Below, one piece after another: positions 38,408 to 51,165 of a DNA stretch of 64,000 bases. Within the stretch, counting starts at the first letter, position 1; the number at the start of each line of letters is the position of its first letter. The translations under genes and the position numbers were made by a program. Source of the stretch: Caenorhabditis elegans. Its lineage: Eukaryota > Nematoda > Chromadorea > Rhabditida > Rhabditidae. The stretch covers positions 4,836,001 through 4,900,000 of the forward strand of contig NC_003284.9 of the NCBI RefSeq assembly GCF_000002985.6, read 5' to 3'. The notes beneath the pieces are model-generated. The model saw only the letters and a program-made list of their open reading frames with translations, was not told the origin of the DNA and searched no databases.

Positions 38408-39232
38408 CTCATGTAGATTATTTCAGAATGGTTTCAGACAAAATTGATAGTAACGGCTGCCTAGCTTCAGGAAGTCGTTTAAAAAAGGAATATGGGCTTG
38501 GTGGGGAAATTGAAAGAACACTTGAAATAACGAGAACACGTCAACTATGAGAGCGGTGACTGGACATCAACTCTTCTCAAATAGAGGTCAGGCAGTGGAT
38601 GAGGGTGGCTAGTGGCTAGCCAACCTCAGTCAACCGCCGCCAGGCCCAATAAAATTTATTCGCTATTATATTCTGTTCGCAAAAGAATGGATGAGATGGG
38701 CAGACAAGTGAGGGCTAGCATGTTTCACGTACTCGGGCTTCTCACCTGTTTCCGATGTGGAACTGGACATTCCGCTTGTTGTACTTTTGATATATTTACA
38801 GGTATAAAAGTGTTAAAATCTGCTTTTTGATCATAAATTAAAATAAAATATAGAAAAATAGTGACTCCAACTGAAAATACTATATCTAAAATAGGGTCTA
38901 AATAAAGCCGTTTAATTTTGAAAATGTGGCGAAATCTAATTTAGGCAAACGGAAAACTTCAGGCATTTTTTAAGGTTTTTTTTTTATTTTTCAACTAAAG
39001 TAAACATTATTTTGATATTTCAAATTAATTTTCAATCACAAAGTTGGTTTTTTCTCAGTTAAATAAGCAGTTTTGTTCGTTTGGCGTACAATCGTGGTAC
39101 TAAACCCCTTAAAGAAAGAAGTAATTTTAGTGTGCAGTTGATATAAATATACATGATTAATTTACTGTGTACAAATATCATTCTTAAACACTTTCGAATG
39201 TTTTATAAATTTCACAAAATTTTAAGATAAAG

Positions 39233-39251
39233 TTTTGGCAAGTTGCCAAAA
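39233..39251. repeat. 19-nt perfect palindrome
   Basis: TTTTGGCAA-G-TTGCCAAAA is a perfect inverted repeat with a single central base in AT-rich intergenic DNA. It may be the core of a small foldback element; no longer arms were seen. Confidence 0.6.
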
Positions 39252-40816
39252 TTTCAAAAGTCTAGATTTTTTGAGAAATTTAGATATTTGCTGCACGATT
39301 AAACCCTATATAACGGGCGCAAATCACTACTGACGCTACTTTGCGTTTGAAAAATGTACCCAACAAAATTTGGCACATTTTCAGCACACCTAAATAGTTC
39401 GCCATAATACAAAAATACAGTGAAAATACCCAAAACTTGATTAAGAGAACTTTCTATTTTTATTTCTTTTCCACTCGCTTTCATTTCTCCTTCTTTGCGG
39501 AAAATCTAATCTTATAAATTCATCAAGTGGACTTGAAGAAAGTTTATGGAAGGAGAATATCGAAAAAAAAACACACACACACATGCCTGCGCAGGCGCGT
39601 TTTCAGTTGGTGGCAACTTCAGATTCTCGAAAATGAGATGAAATTGGGGGATGGAAGCAAGAAAAAAGAGAATGATGTAACAGGTTGGAGAACCAGTCCA
39701 GAAAATCGCAACATATTAGCTTGGTCGTTGTCTTGGAGTGATAAAAAAGTGGGTAAGTGACTGTCGTCTTCTTTTTCGTTTCCTTGTATCACTTCGCTTG
39801 TTCCATTTAACTTCAAAAACGTTTTTGAAACAAGTTGAAGTAAAATGATGAAGAAATGCTTGCTTGGCACGGAATCGAGTAACCTCGAACACGCGTTGAA
39901 TAATTGGTCGGTGGTCGAGAATAGGAACAAGCAGGTACCAAAAAAGGCATTGGCGGCCCGTTTGTCATATGGGAGTGAGGAAACGAGAAGAAAGAAAGAG
40001 GGCGAAAAGAGTAATGGTTGCAAAAAGGGGGAAGGAATACGAATTGTTGAGGAGCCCATTTAGATGTCGTGAAATATTCAAACTGCTTCGGGGTCCGAAG
40101 GCAACTAATTTCTCGAGTTGGAGCCATGTATCAAATGTTAACAACTGAGCGGGCGTGTTCCCTCGAGATGGGGTAGGTCAGTCAACATCCTACCCAGAGA
40201 GCATATAATTTATCAAAAATTTCAGTATATTGAAACTAATATATTTTCCCTTGTGGTTCATGAATCATTATTTGAAACAGTAAATTTGTTGTTCAAAAAG
40301 TATCGAGTAGATAATTTTAAGTTTCATATGTGTACTATATTCTCTCTAAAAGTAGGGCAATTTTTTAAATGTTGGTGACTTGTAATTTGTTGGAGAAGAA
40401 ACTAAATTTAATAACGTTGAAAAAGTAGATGAAAGTATACATTTTCAAAACTTAATTTCCAACAATTGGAGCAACTGAATGCAAAACTGAGAGAGACAAC
40501 TAGATACAAGTCACAGTCTTAATTTTAAAAAAATTCAACCATACTTTCAGCCGATGACAGTCGGCACATTGCGACTTTGGTGAAGTTTTTGAGAACCTTC
40601 TTGAAACTTTTTAATGAAAAAGCAAATTATATTCAAAAATAACACACCAATTTCCACATTGCTGTAAAAAATCTAATATAAAACTTCTACACAACGATAA
40701 AAAATTAGATTTTTTTAGTGGGCTAAACAAAATGTGCCGCACATCCGTTTTGAAAAATTTACGAATACATAGCCAACTACAAGATATTTTTTGAGATTCA
40801 AAATCGCGTTTCTTAC

Positions 40817-40857
40817 CTTATTGACGAGAAACTAGATGCAACTTCAATGTGATCCAT
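40817..40857 (-). other. Candidate second distal first exon of tsp-14
   Basis: ATG at 40857 opens MDHIEVASSFSSI plus 2 nt, then a GTAAGA donor. TTCTTAG precedes the ATG. The phase fits the tsp-14 acceptor at 35060. This is inference from phase and splice signals only; a chance ORF is possible. Confidence 0.3.
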
Positions 40858-43800
40858 AGCTAAGAATACGATACCAGAAAACACTGCAGAATGATAGAAA
40901 TGACATCTGTCTAAGCGGATTCTCTAAAAACCAAACGAAGAAACCCCCGCTGAGTCAACGTTTTTGTCTCTTGACTGTCAAGCGACCTCCAGTCAAAATT
41001 ATGGGCTGGTTGTTCGGAAATGAATCCCTTGTTCTCCTCACACTCCTTTTCTCATATTGAGGAAGCGAGAAGATAAGTGGAATAGGAAATCACGCTCCTT
41101 GCCGTTTCTTTGGTATTTTCCGTGTGGTTTTTTATTTCTCGAGGAAGAGATTGAGAAACACAAAAAAAACAACGTTTGTAAAAGAATAGGATTACAGTAA
41201 AGTACATATACATTAGTCGTAACAACAAGCGTGCTGTTTGCTAATGAAATGAGATGACCCAAAACGAGAAAAAGGAGGTAACGGAAAATGAAAAGAAGAA
41301 GTGAAATGAAGGAGAAAAAACACAACACGGCGATTGCGTCGGCGAACTCAAACAAAGTGCGATTTTGAACGTCGAACACGAGATCAGAGGATGGAAAAGG
41401 GTGCACTTGACTTTATCGATGAAAGAGCACAAATGAGCCAATGAATCAGATCAAACGAGATACTTTTCGAGCAGATTGGAAAATCACCAGAGTTAGGCTC
41501 TTAGGTTTCGAAAAAGTCAATTTCTGAGCCAAATAATGAGCAATAAAATTACAATTGTTGTTTGTAGTCAGTGTTTCTGAAAACAAATTTTTTGTGATTT
41601 CAGGAGATATTGGTTCAGGGTTAGGAAATTAAGACAAAAAGAAGAATTTTCTGAAAAGCTACGAAAACGTAGAAAAGCTAATGGGAACTTCTGGAATGTT
41701 TTGGCGACCGGTGGAAAATTTGTAAAACGTTCGGAAATTTTTGAAAAGTTGTAAAACTTCAAGAAAAAAGTTCAGAAGAATTCTGAAGAGATCAACAACC
41801 CTAGGGAAAATATGCATTTTATTTAGTTCCAGAAATGTTGAAAAGTTTTCTAAAGAATTCTATAACTTCAGAAACCCATAAGTTCTAACAATTCAACAAA
41901 TATGAAAATACTCCTAAAATAACTAAACTAAAATTTGAAAAAATAAAAGTTCCAGAAGAAAAGTTCAAATTGAGAAATAATTTTTGATGTTCAAACATTT
42001 TAAAAAGAACTTTAGTCACATTTCTGTAACTGAAATGACAAGAACAAATGATTTTTTTGGCATTTTTGGTGTTGGTGCATACAACCTCTTTTGGTGGTTG
42101 TTGGGAAAAGTAGTGAAAGAATGTATTTGAGAAGTACGATTCCTTGGGGGCGAATCCGCGCTTCTTCTTTTTCTTGCCGCTTTTCTTTTTCCCGATGGCA
42201 ACTGAAATTAATATCATCTTTCTTAAGCTTCTTGGTAAAAAGTAAAATACTGGAGAGCAGAGACACTTGCACATAAAGAAAAAGCAAATAAAAGTGGACA
42301 GCTTTGACACTGGCAGATTGAGGAATCGGAAGCGTTACGGAAACAAAATGAAATGAGAAATTGGGTATACGACAAGAAAATGTGGCTGAATTGCTGCAGT
42401 TACTAAAGTTTTGTGTCCATGTAATGTAAACGTATGAACAAGCTTTACAAATTAATTATATAAAAAGGTTTAGTAGCATCAGTAGTAATTCTATTTTAAA
42501 TGTTTGAATTTTTTGAACCAAAATATTGCAAATATCCTAATATAGGAAATTTTGGGATTTTTGGCAAATTTGACAAATGGTGCATATTTCAAGCACTATA
42601 ATGTTCAAAAACAATCAAAAAACTATTGTAAAAATAATTAAATAAAATTCACACTGGTAGAACGCTACATTTCATTTAAGCATTATTAAATTATTAAAAT
42701 TGTATTTACAATCTTTGTTTTTGTAGACTTTCGGAATTAAGGATGACAAAACTTTACCAATCTCTAATTTTTGGTTGTAAATGAACGTTTTGAAAAAAAA
42801 TTTTGAACATTTTTGAAACTTATTGATGCGTCAGTTACTTGATCAAAAATATTACTATCGCGCACTGATGTTAACAATAGTCTACAGAAAACAACTTGTA
42901 AAGAAAAAATTCAAAAAATCACAAGAATTCCGGATGCTATACAGACACAACCACACACAAAATAACATGAAACGAAAAAAGAAGATCGCCCGACAACAGA
43001 AACAAAGTAATTTGCAGACGGTGTACATAATAATGTCGAGAAACGAAAAAGATGACGACAAAGAAGCAGAAGATTTCACTTTTCCAAGAAATATGGGGTA
43101 CCTGCACTCTATGTTTTCTTGATTGATTTGAATTTATACATTTTTGAACTATTTAACAATTTGGTTTTTGATATAGAGAAAAAAAAAAATATTTCAAGGT
43201 TTTCTAAACTCAAAACTAATTAGAAAAAAAGCTTTAAAAGTAGTTTCAAACGTTTAACAAAAGCAAGAAATTGGAAAATGCTTTTGCGGACTTTATTACT
43301 TTTTCAAGACAGCACAAGAGTTTTCTTCCCGTTTTATTTTCCTGGCCCATTCAAATTTATCGCTTTTCAAGAAATTCATGAAAGAAAGATCGGAGTAGAG
43401 ACAGTGGAAGGAATGTCAAAAATTGAAACTGGAATTTAGAAAACTCGTGACTTTCAATATTCAAATAGTACATCACATAATTCTAGACCTTATTATCAAT
43501 GGTCATTTGATCATCAACTTGCGCATCAACATGAATGAAAAGAGGAAAAACAAAAAATAGAATATATAGAGGACGATGTGTTTGCAGTTTCTATTATACG
43601 ACAGTCTTTTCTCAGGGATTTTCCGATGTGTGTCGCATAATTAGCCGTTTCGCGCAGTTTACGGAAAAATGTCTGGATGACAATGAGGAAAAAGTGGGAA
43701 GAAATAAAAATGTTAAAAGAGGAAGAAGATGGGAGGTACAAAATGAAAATGTTTGTTTGTGTGCGTTTGTCTTGTCTCAATTTATCCCTACTCAAGAAAA

Positions 43801-45030
43801 ATGAATATCAGCCTTCGTAGAAAAAAGAGTGTCTAGGACTGGTACTTGACACATCGCATCATTCTCTTCCGCGCGGAACGATGAGCTTGCCATTACACAA
43901 GCCCAGGACGTGTTCTCGACGAAAAAGCAAGCCTCTCTCAGGATCGGTGACAACATTGACACACGACGAGTGCGCGCAACGATATGGCATGGTTGGTGAA
44001 GCTAGCAAGAAAAAATGCGCAGCAAAAAATTGAAGAAACAAGAAAAAATGAGTCGAGAACAAGAGGCGACACCCTTGAATGGTTGGACTGAAGTCACCTG
44101 AAGAGCTTCTCCATGTGTCAGAATTCAAGTGTCGTTGAAAGCGATAAGAGTGAGTGTGAACATTTTTTTTGCTTCATACACTGTGTTGACGGAAATGCGA
44201 AATAAGTGGTTTAGATGTGATCTGTCTTGACTGTTCTTGTGACCATTGTTGGATGGCACTTGACTTACGAACAATATGGCGGGAAATTGGTTTCGAGAAC
44301 TTATGCGGGAAAACTATGTATACTGAAGAATAGAACTCGAGGCCATTTAATAGCATTTGAACAAATGAAAAATTGAAAACACAAGTGGTGTTACAATTTG
44401 GATCGATTTGAAATAATATTTTAAAAAATGCCAAAAACAGTTTTTACCAGGGAGTGGTCAAAATTTTGAGAATTTCTTCGGCTTGAAACTAGGGAAAGTG
44501 GAAAGCTGAGTTCATAAGCTGGAATAATTATATACGTAACAATGTTTACGGCAGATGTTAATGAACTGATCATACTGACGACAACGAAAATCTGAGTTTC
44601 CCTATTTCTGCTGGGGACATCGAAATATCCGATAAATTACGTCTAACACTCTAGCAGAGTAACCCATGGTTTTTCAACTTTCTAAAAAAAACATTTTGTC
44701 CGTTGCCCAGACAGTAAACGTTGTTGACGTATTTGTGTATAAAAGTTAGAGCAGAATAATGTTTTTGAAAAACACTCAGCATCTGAGAATTTTTTTTTTG
44801 TGATTACCAATTTTCAACTATCAATTTTTGGTTGAGTTTTTAGTTCACTGCTGCAAGTCTAAAATATTAAAATTTGAGTATAAAATAAAATTATAACTCA
44901 ACACTATTGGAAACTTTTTTTTTCTTTCACATTTGGGAAATGTTAGATAACTAAGTTAAACAATTATTACTGCTCGCAAAACATTTTATTATTTGACCCA
45001 GACGCAAAATGTTTCAATTTTAACGACAAA

Positions 45031-45120
45031 AATACGGTATCCGGTTTCTGCACGATAAATTTGTGTTAAATACAAAAAGGTGTGCACCTTTGAAGAGTAC
45101 TGTAAATTCTGAAACGCGTT
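45031..45120 (+). repeat. Fragment of a common worm dispersed repeat
   Basis: Contains CACGATAAATTTGTGTTAAA followed by GGTGTGCACCTTTGAAGAGT and ACTGTAAATTCTGAAACGCG. From memory this order matches a very abundant C. elegans repeat with the words TTAAATACAAAA, GTGTGCGCCTTTAAAGAGTA and CTGTA. The family name is not asserted. Confidence 0.5.
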
Positions 45121-47578
45121 TTTGTGGGTGTTTCTTTGATGAAATTGAACTATTTATTTTTTGAACTAATTAAATTTAGCATGTTTTTTTTTTCATTTGC
45201 CCTATCATAAGCTAAAAAAGAAATTAGGACATTTTTTGTGGACCCACAAAAAAAAGCTAACAAACATAGGGTGCTACTGAATTATGTGCTTCATCTAAAT
45301 CCTATTGTTTATAAAAACTGCACACCGATAGGTGTAATGATGACCGGTAAGCTTTTGGAGTGCGGCTCAACCCAGCGAGACAAATGGAAGGTCATAATTT
45401 GGGCGGTGGTGCCACATTGACCGCCACACCCCACCATCGATTGAGCGATAATTAGCAAACATATAAGCGTTTGGTGGGAAACAGGGGGAACAACACTGCG
45501 CGGCGCACAAATATGTTGATTAGTGCATGCACCGAAGACGTTCGGGGCAACTCTAATAGATGCTTTCGAAGAGGCCAAACAATTAGCAACTGGCGAAGAG
45601 GGAAAAAAGAAGAAAAGAATCAACACGGTCGCCCACAGCGTCTATAATATTATGATGGTTGATTGATGGATTCAAACACGTAAAACACGATCAACCAGTT
45701 GATGCCAACGGCCCCAGCGGCTCGTACGATGCCGAAGACTGAGACGATGAGGAGGTAAAAAACCATTTGAATAGATGTTCGGGTTTGATTTGGCATACAG
45801 AAATAGGTATGCAGAATTCTATACGGTATTGAAATACGATACGTTCTGTGTAGAATTCAATTTACAGTACTATTCTGGAAAATGAAGATAACGTTGGAAA
45901 TTTCAATGCAAATTTGTGATGGGCAGCGTGAGAAGAGGAGGACAGAAATGAGATTAGATTATGCAAACTAGTGGGAAGCGAGAAAAGAAGAAGCTGAAGG
46001 ATTGGGAAATGATATATATTTTTTAAATGATCAGACAGCATCTGAGGGAATCATATATATTTTGAGTAGTCTTCCACAGTTGGATAAAAATAGACATGAA
46101 GCAGTTTAACAAATGCTTATTATCAAAGAAGCCGAAAAGGTTGGGAATACCATAACAAATCATTCTGGGAGAAAAAGAAGATGATGTGACTTTCATATAA
46201 TAGGCAAATATTTTGGGGTAGTGGGAGTAGGAAAAAATGATCAAAATTAATAATATGGTGATAAAATGATCAATGATTATAGTCAAAAAGCGCCAATTGC
46301 TCAGTTTTCGCCTATCATCGTTTCACATTTAATTTGATGTTCTAGTTGAGTTGTAATTATTTTACATGCGCCATAGCTTCAAACTTCTGAGAAGACTAAA
46401 ATTTGTTGAAAGGCTTATTATAGTGTTACAATTAAATATACGTATTTTTAGCTTATTTCAAATTATTATTCTTAATTTTCCAAAATTATATTGGTTTTTC
46501 TAAATTATTTTGGATTTTTCACCTTGAGTGTTTAGAAAAGTGATCATAGGTAATTTTAGATGTCGAACTCAAAACAATTCTAAAAGCATTATACTTTAAT
46601 TTTTTAAAAATTTTCCTTATGTTTGAAATTCATACTTTAAAATTAATGTTTGCCAAAAAGCTTCTATGTGATTTACAAGTACAGGAATATTTTTACAATG
46701 TTAGTGAATACAACCAAAAACATTTTTACAAGATGGATAACATCGTCGGTCTGAGCAACAAGTCTCAAAAGAAACTATGTAATTTGTGTAAAGGAGTGTT
46801 GATAGAAGAACAAGGTCCAGTAGAAAACGAGCAGATGACTAATGATTATACGCGCGGGAAAAGGGTCAAATGAAGCGATGGCCATATGGCCAGGGGAGGA
46901 AAGAGAGATGAGGACAGTGAAGAGAGGTAGATGAGGGATATATATGCAAAACTGATCGTATATTAAGGGTACTAGAGGTCAAAAAGGACGAGAAACAACG
47001 CTAGTGTCGTCGTGCGTGGATGAGTTGTTTTACAGTCAGTGTATAATGGTCGGATTGGCGCGAGGATTTGGGGATTTGGATTTGGAAGGAGACAAAGTAG
47101 GAGGTCCCGTTTTTGTGATCGTTTCAAAAGAAGAAGCGGATTGAGACATGTTCTACATCTTTGGTGAACGGACGAGTCTCACCGGAGACTTGTCGTCTCA
47201 TTCTCGGCACACTGTCCCCCCGTTCTAAAACAGATTGCAGCTTTCAAAGCATTTTTCTTTCCTCTAAAATCCGGTGACAGAAAACAGGCAGCATCGAAAC
47301 TTGTCATTTACTTCTCACTTCGTTCACTTCCAAACGTGTCCGAAATGCCGATGTATTCCTTGAGAACACAACAATCGAATGGCCAAAAATATAGGGCACT
47401 CAGACGTCATTCAATCGTTCAGTCGACCATATGATCAGGATATTTATTCACTTGGGAAAACGAACAGCAAAAAGGAAACACTAAGCGCAAAAAAAATGGC
47501 GCAGTTGGAAGAAGCATGAATCTCCTGATTCACAATCGATAATATGATAAGAATGACGGAATCGTTTTTGCGTCCTGC

Positions 47579-47600
47579 CGCTTCTTCTTCTTCTTCTTTT
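47579..47600. repeat. CTT/GAA microsatellite
   Basis: About seven CTT units on the plus strand in intergenic DNA. Confidence 0.7.
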
Positions 47601-50600
47601 TCCTTGAAGGCTTTTGATATAAAAAACCAGAGTCTGAAGATGATCATGTGTCTTCCTTTAGAACAACTTGATTAGAAACATTCAGATAGAAATATGAATT
47701 GACGTTCCAATGATAACAGAATGAAACGCAGGTCCTTGTTTCCATTTTTTCAACTGATGCCTTGTGTTCGACCGGTCCCGATTATATGAATCACGCGGAC
47801 AATTGGCAAACAATGAAGTCGAAAAAAGCTGGTTCAGTGTTCGGAAAAGATTTGACCCCTGAGTTGCACTTGTCGATGGCTATGAGACAAGAAAAATGAT
47901 GTCATTTTGAGCATTTTTAAAGTGCAAAGTATGAATAAAACGTTCTAAAAAAATTATCAGAATCAACTTTCATTAAAAGGTATTTTTTAAATGTCACAAG
48001 CGACGCCAAAATAGAATCAATTAGATTCAAAAAATATCAACAAAGTAACCAGGTTGGTTTTCAAAAACATTGACAATTTTCCTTGGTTTCTTTTTTAGAA
48101 TATGATTTTTTTAATTTTTGCTCTTGAAGCTCTAGAAAGAGTAAAAACATTGAGAAATATCTGTTTGGTCTTTGGAAAAACTCAAATAAGCAGTTGAAAG
48201 AAGAAAAATACAATATTAAAACTTTACAAAAAAATTTTGAAAAACTTTAGTGGGCTGTCTATAATGATGGAACTTTGGACTTCACATATCATATTTTTCG
48301 AGGTTGACTTCAAATTATTCAACAATTTTTACATATATTCTACTAATTTTGCCTTACTTGCACAGAAATCGTGTGTATTTGAACATTATTGTAGTTCATA
48401 CATGCTGCTATACTCCAGATTTTTTAAAAAGGTAACCTATTTTGTAAGATTTTGAAATTTACCAAAACTTTGACTGAATGTTTTGAAAATTCTATAAAAT
48501 GGTATCCAATGTAAAAAATCGAAAAATCTTGAGAATCAACAAATTATTGACAAGTCTGAAGCTAATTGTGAAACACGAGAAGGCACGAGAAAAGAGCGTG
48601 CGGAAGTACTAGTTGCAAATTGAAGCGGAAAAGTAGGTCGGTCGTCTGACGCGTTCTAACCATCCAACTACATCTTGGCCTGTTTGCACTTAAGAAAAAC
48701 GTTGGAAATGGGTTGGTGAAGGTTGCATAATACAGTAAATGGAAAGTGATGGCAGACGAAGGAAAGCTCTTAGGAACAAATTTGATTAGTGAATTAGGCA
48801 ATCAGTAGACCGAGAAGCATGAAGAGATACTGATAATGTATATAGAGGAAAAAAACTACCACCCATATGAAATGTTAAAAGATTAAGCGACAATGGTCAA
48901 AAAGAGAAAAAAGGGGGATCAGATGAATTAATAGAGATGGTCTCCGAGACACAAGCCGAGCAAGATAGTTGACGCACGGAGGACGGGGTTGTGCAAATAG
49001 GTAGATAAGCGGTGTAGGTGATGACCTCCCTCGCAAGTCTCACCATAAAAGACGACTCAACGGCTTTTTGTCGGAGACTGTTCTGGCGGCTAGAGACGGG
49101 CGAAAGAAAGAGAAATGATCGAAAGAAGCGGCTTGATATGGAATCAAACATTCGTGCGTTCCATTCCTTCCAACTCTGTCTCCTCACCTCGTTTTTTTTT
49201 GGGTTCTTTTTGAAGTACGGTTTTTATTGCGTTTGTGGAAATCGAACCGATTGAGGGAGAGTGGGGATGGGGATAGAGAGCAAGGTCGTTGAGGAATCAA
49301 ATTGCTTCGTTCTCACAATATCCATTGGCTACTCTCTTACACTAAATGACAACAACTCGAGTTTATAGGAAAAAAACCTAAAGGATGTTGAGGTAATGTA
49401 GCTGTAAAAATTGATTTTTGCTTAAAAAATTGTTGCTTTAAAAAATTTATAAATGGCAAGTCTACTAAACAAGTGTCATAACACACTACGTATAAAATTT
49501 CAGTCTATATCATTTAAATATGACAGCATTGCTCAATTTTGGTCCCTATTTGATTTTTCAGATTTGTGAATAAATGTCTAGTATTCGAAGGAAGGTATTT
49601 AGAGTAAGTAAAAGTATTCGGCTATGTTAGAAAATTCAAAAAAATGTCTTACTGGCTGTACTTCACCTTTTAGTGCGTGAAAAATTGCCTGCACCAAAAT
49701 AATTGAGGCACCACAAACTTTTGGTTCTGTATTTGGCATGCCTGACTTCATTAACATTGTTATCACCGACTATCAGGAGTGTCCATAAAACTGTTGGATT
49801 ATCATTAATTCTGTATTCTCAATGTTCCCCCTTATCACAAGTTAATGCATTGTGAGTTATTGGTGATTGCAAAAATGAGATTACTAACAACTCAGAAGTA
49901 TCTCCTCACAACTGATCTCAGCTCAAAAGTCATGTGTGCCCACATGTCTTGTAGTACAGGAAGCATGATCATTGGGGCCTTTTCTAGAATGATGTTGTAC
50001 ATTGAATCAGTCATATATACATGTATATTTCACAAGAGTGGTCCACTTTTGTTTCGGACCACACGAGCTGGACGCGCAGCCGCATATAATTACCGGAACT
50101 TATTTGTCACAAAGGTGCATGACACACTAGGTATTTGAGCTGAAGATCTTTTTTCATTGCTGTTTTTTCGCTGCAGACCAATATTACTCATTTGTTCATT
50201 TCAAAGGGAATTTGCTGATATCTTAATACATCCACAGTAACATGCTGCATACGGTACGTTTTAAACTTTCCACAGGCGGATACAAGATGTGCAGCAGTTA
50301 AATCGGCTGATAGAGTGTTAGTTAATAACGAAATATATATGATTATAGGTTTAAATAAGTTGGACCTTAATCCAACAAAAATTTTTTTTTAAACATGGCT
50401 CAGGTAAAAACGTCTGAAAGTTTCCAGTTGTTGGCTGGAAGATTCCAAATACGTACATATTTCAACAGTGTGTAGAATTTTTTAAAAAATTTTCTATAAG
50501 TCTGTTTTTTCTGAAATCTTCTAACGTATGTGTTTTTTGTTAACAGATTGGAAAGTTGGAGTTTCTTATTTATCGTATCTGTCAGCCTGTCCTGTTATGT

Positions 50601-50622
50601 TAGACCTGGTTATGGTACCAAT

Positions 50623-50726
50623 CAGGGCAGTGCGGCAAACGGCAAACGATCGCCGAAAAAAAAGGTTCGGCAAACGGCAAACACTGCCAAAATTTTTGCC
50701 AAAAATTCGGATGCCGCACAGCCCTG
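50623..50726. mobile_element. 104-bp MITE
   Basis: Terminal inverted repeats CAGGGCAGTGCGGCA (50623-50637) and TGCCGCACAGCCCTG (50712-50726) match in 14 of 15 positions. The interior holds a doubled CGGCAAACGGCAAAC word (50637-50650 and 50668-50681). It is non-coding and typical of a small worm foldback transposon. Confidence 0.7.
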
Positions 50727-50860
50727 GTATTAATACATTACGCATACCACTTGTGCCCAAATATCAGAATAAACATTGCAAAAAAAAAATGTTGCTAATT
50801 TTTTATTGACAGTAAAAATATGGGAATGTCTTTCTTTTTCCACGTTTTGAAAACTACTTA

Positions 50861-51081
50861 TAATACTGTCGCATGTTCGAACCCCTACAGAGTTGGAATA
50901 TTGAAATTTGAAACGTATGTAGGTAGATCATAAAATTTGCAGAGAATTTTTCTTGATCGACGACTTCCAAAAAAGGGGCAAAAACTGAGTGGTTACCACT
51001 TTCTATGCCTGTCAATAAAATTTTTTCAAAATTTTTTCGAACAGTTTTACTTTGATATTTGGTCATTTTAGTCATTTCTCC
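50861..51081 (+). repeat. Dispersed repeat family R1, copy 3
   Basis: Begins ACTGTCGCATGTTCGAACCC, then CTTGATCGACGACTTCCAAA, AAACTGAGTGGTTACCACTT and TGATATTTGGTCATTTTAGT. It is the most complete copy and ends about 50 bp before the first supported exon of the arrestin-domain gene. Confidence 0.6.
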
Positions 51082-51165
51082 AAAAAAAAAGAAAATGAGC
51101 CCACATTATTAATTTTTTTAAAATTCCAGCCCCAACTTTCATGTGAAGAAAATCTGTCGGAATGT

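Larger units (their letters stand above)
38408..51129. other. Large intergenic region, mostly non-coding
   Basis: About 12.7 kb without a supportable protein gene. AT-rich stretches alternate with GC-richer islands near 43855-44130, 45330-45560, 46990-47340 and 48560-49190, which are candidate regulatory elements for tsp-14 or the arrestin gene. It also holds repeats (45031-45120, 50623-50726, 50861-51081), a GAA/CTT tract near 47579-47600 and a short hairpin near 50040-50063 (GTGGTCC and GGACCAC). ORFs of 60-146 codons here lack splice context and recognisable motifs. Confidence 0.5.

Noticed and set aside
39619..40127. Minus ORFs of 104 and 146 codons
   Set aside because: Two overlapping frames of Phe/Ser/Leu-rich sequence in a purine-biased stretch. 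MAPTREISCLRTPKQ has no donor that fits tsp-14.
41038..41441. Overlapping minus ORFs of 66-122 codons
   Set aside because: Hydrophobic, pyrimidine-driven translations without conserved residues or splice sites; probably composition artefacts.
41490..41505. Telomere-like TTAGGC words
   Set aside because: Only two isolated copies, not a tandem array.
49845..50138. 97-codon plus ORF in intergenic DNA
   Set aside because: No motif or splice context, and it contains a small hairpin (GTGGTCC/GGACCAC) typical of non-coding repeats.
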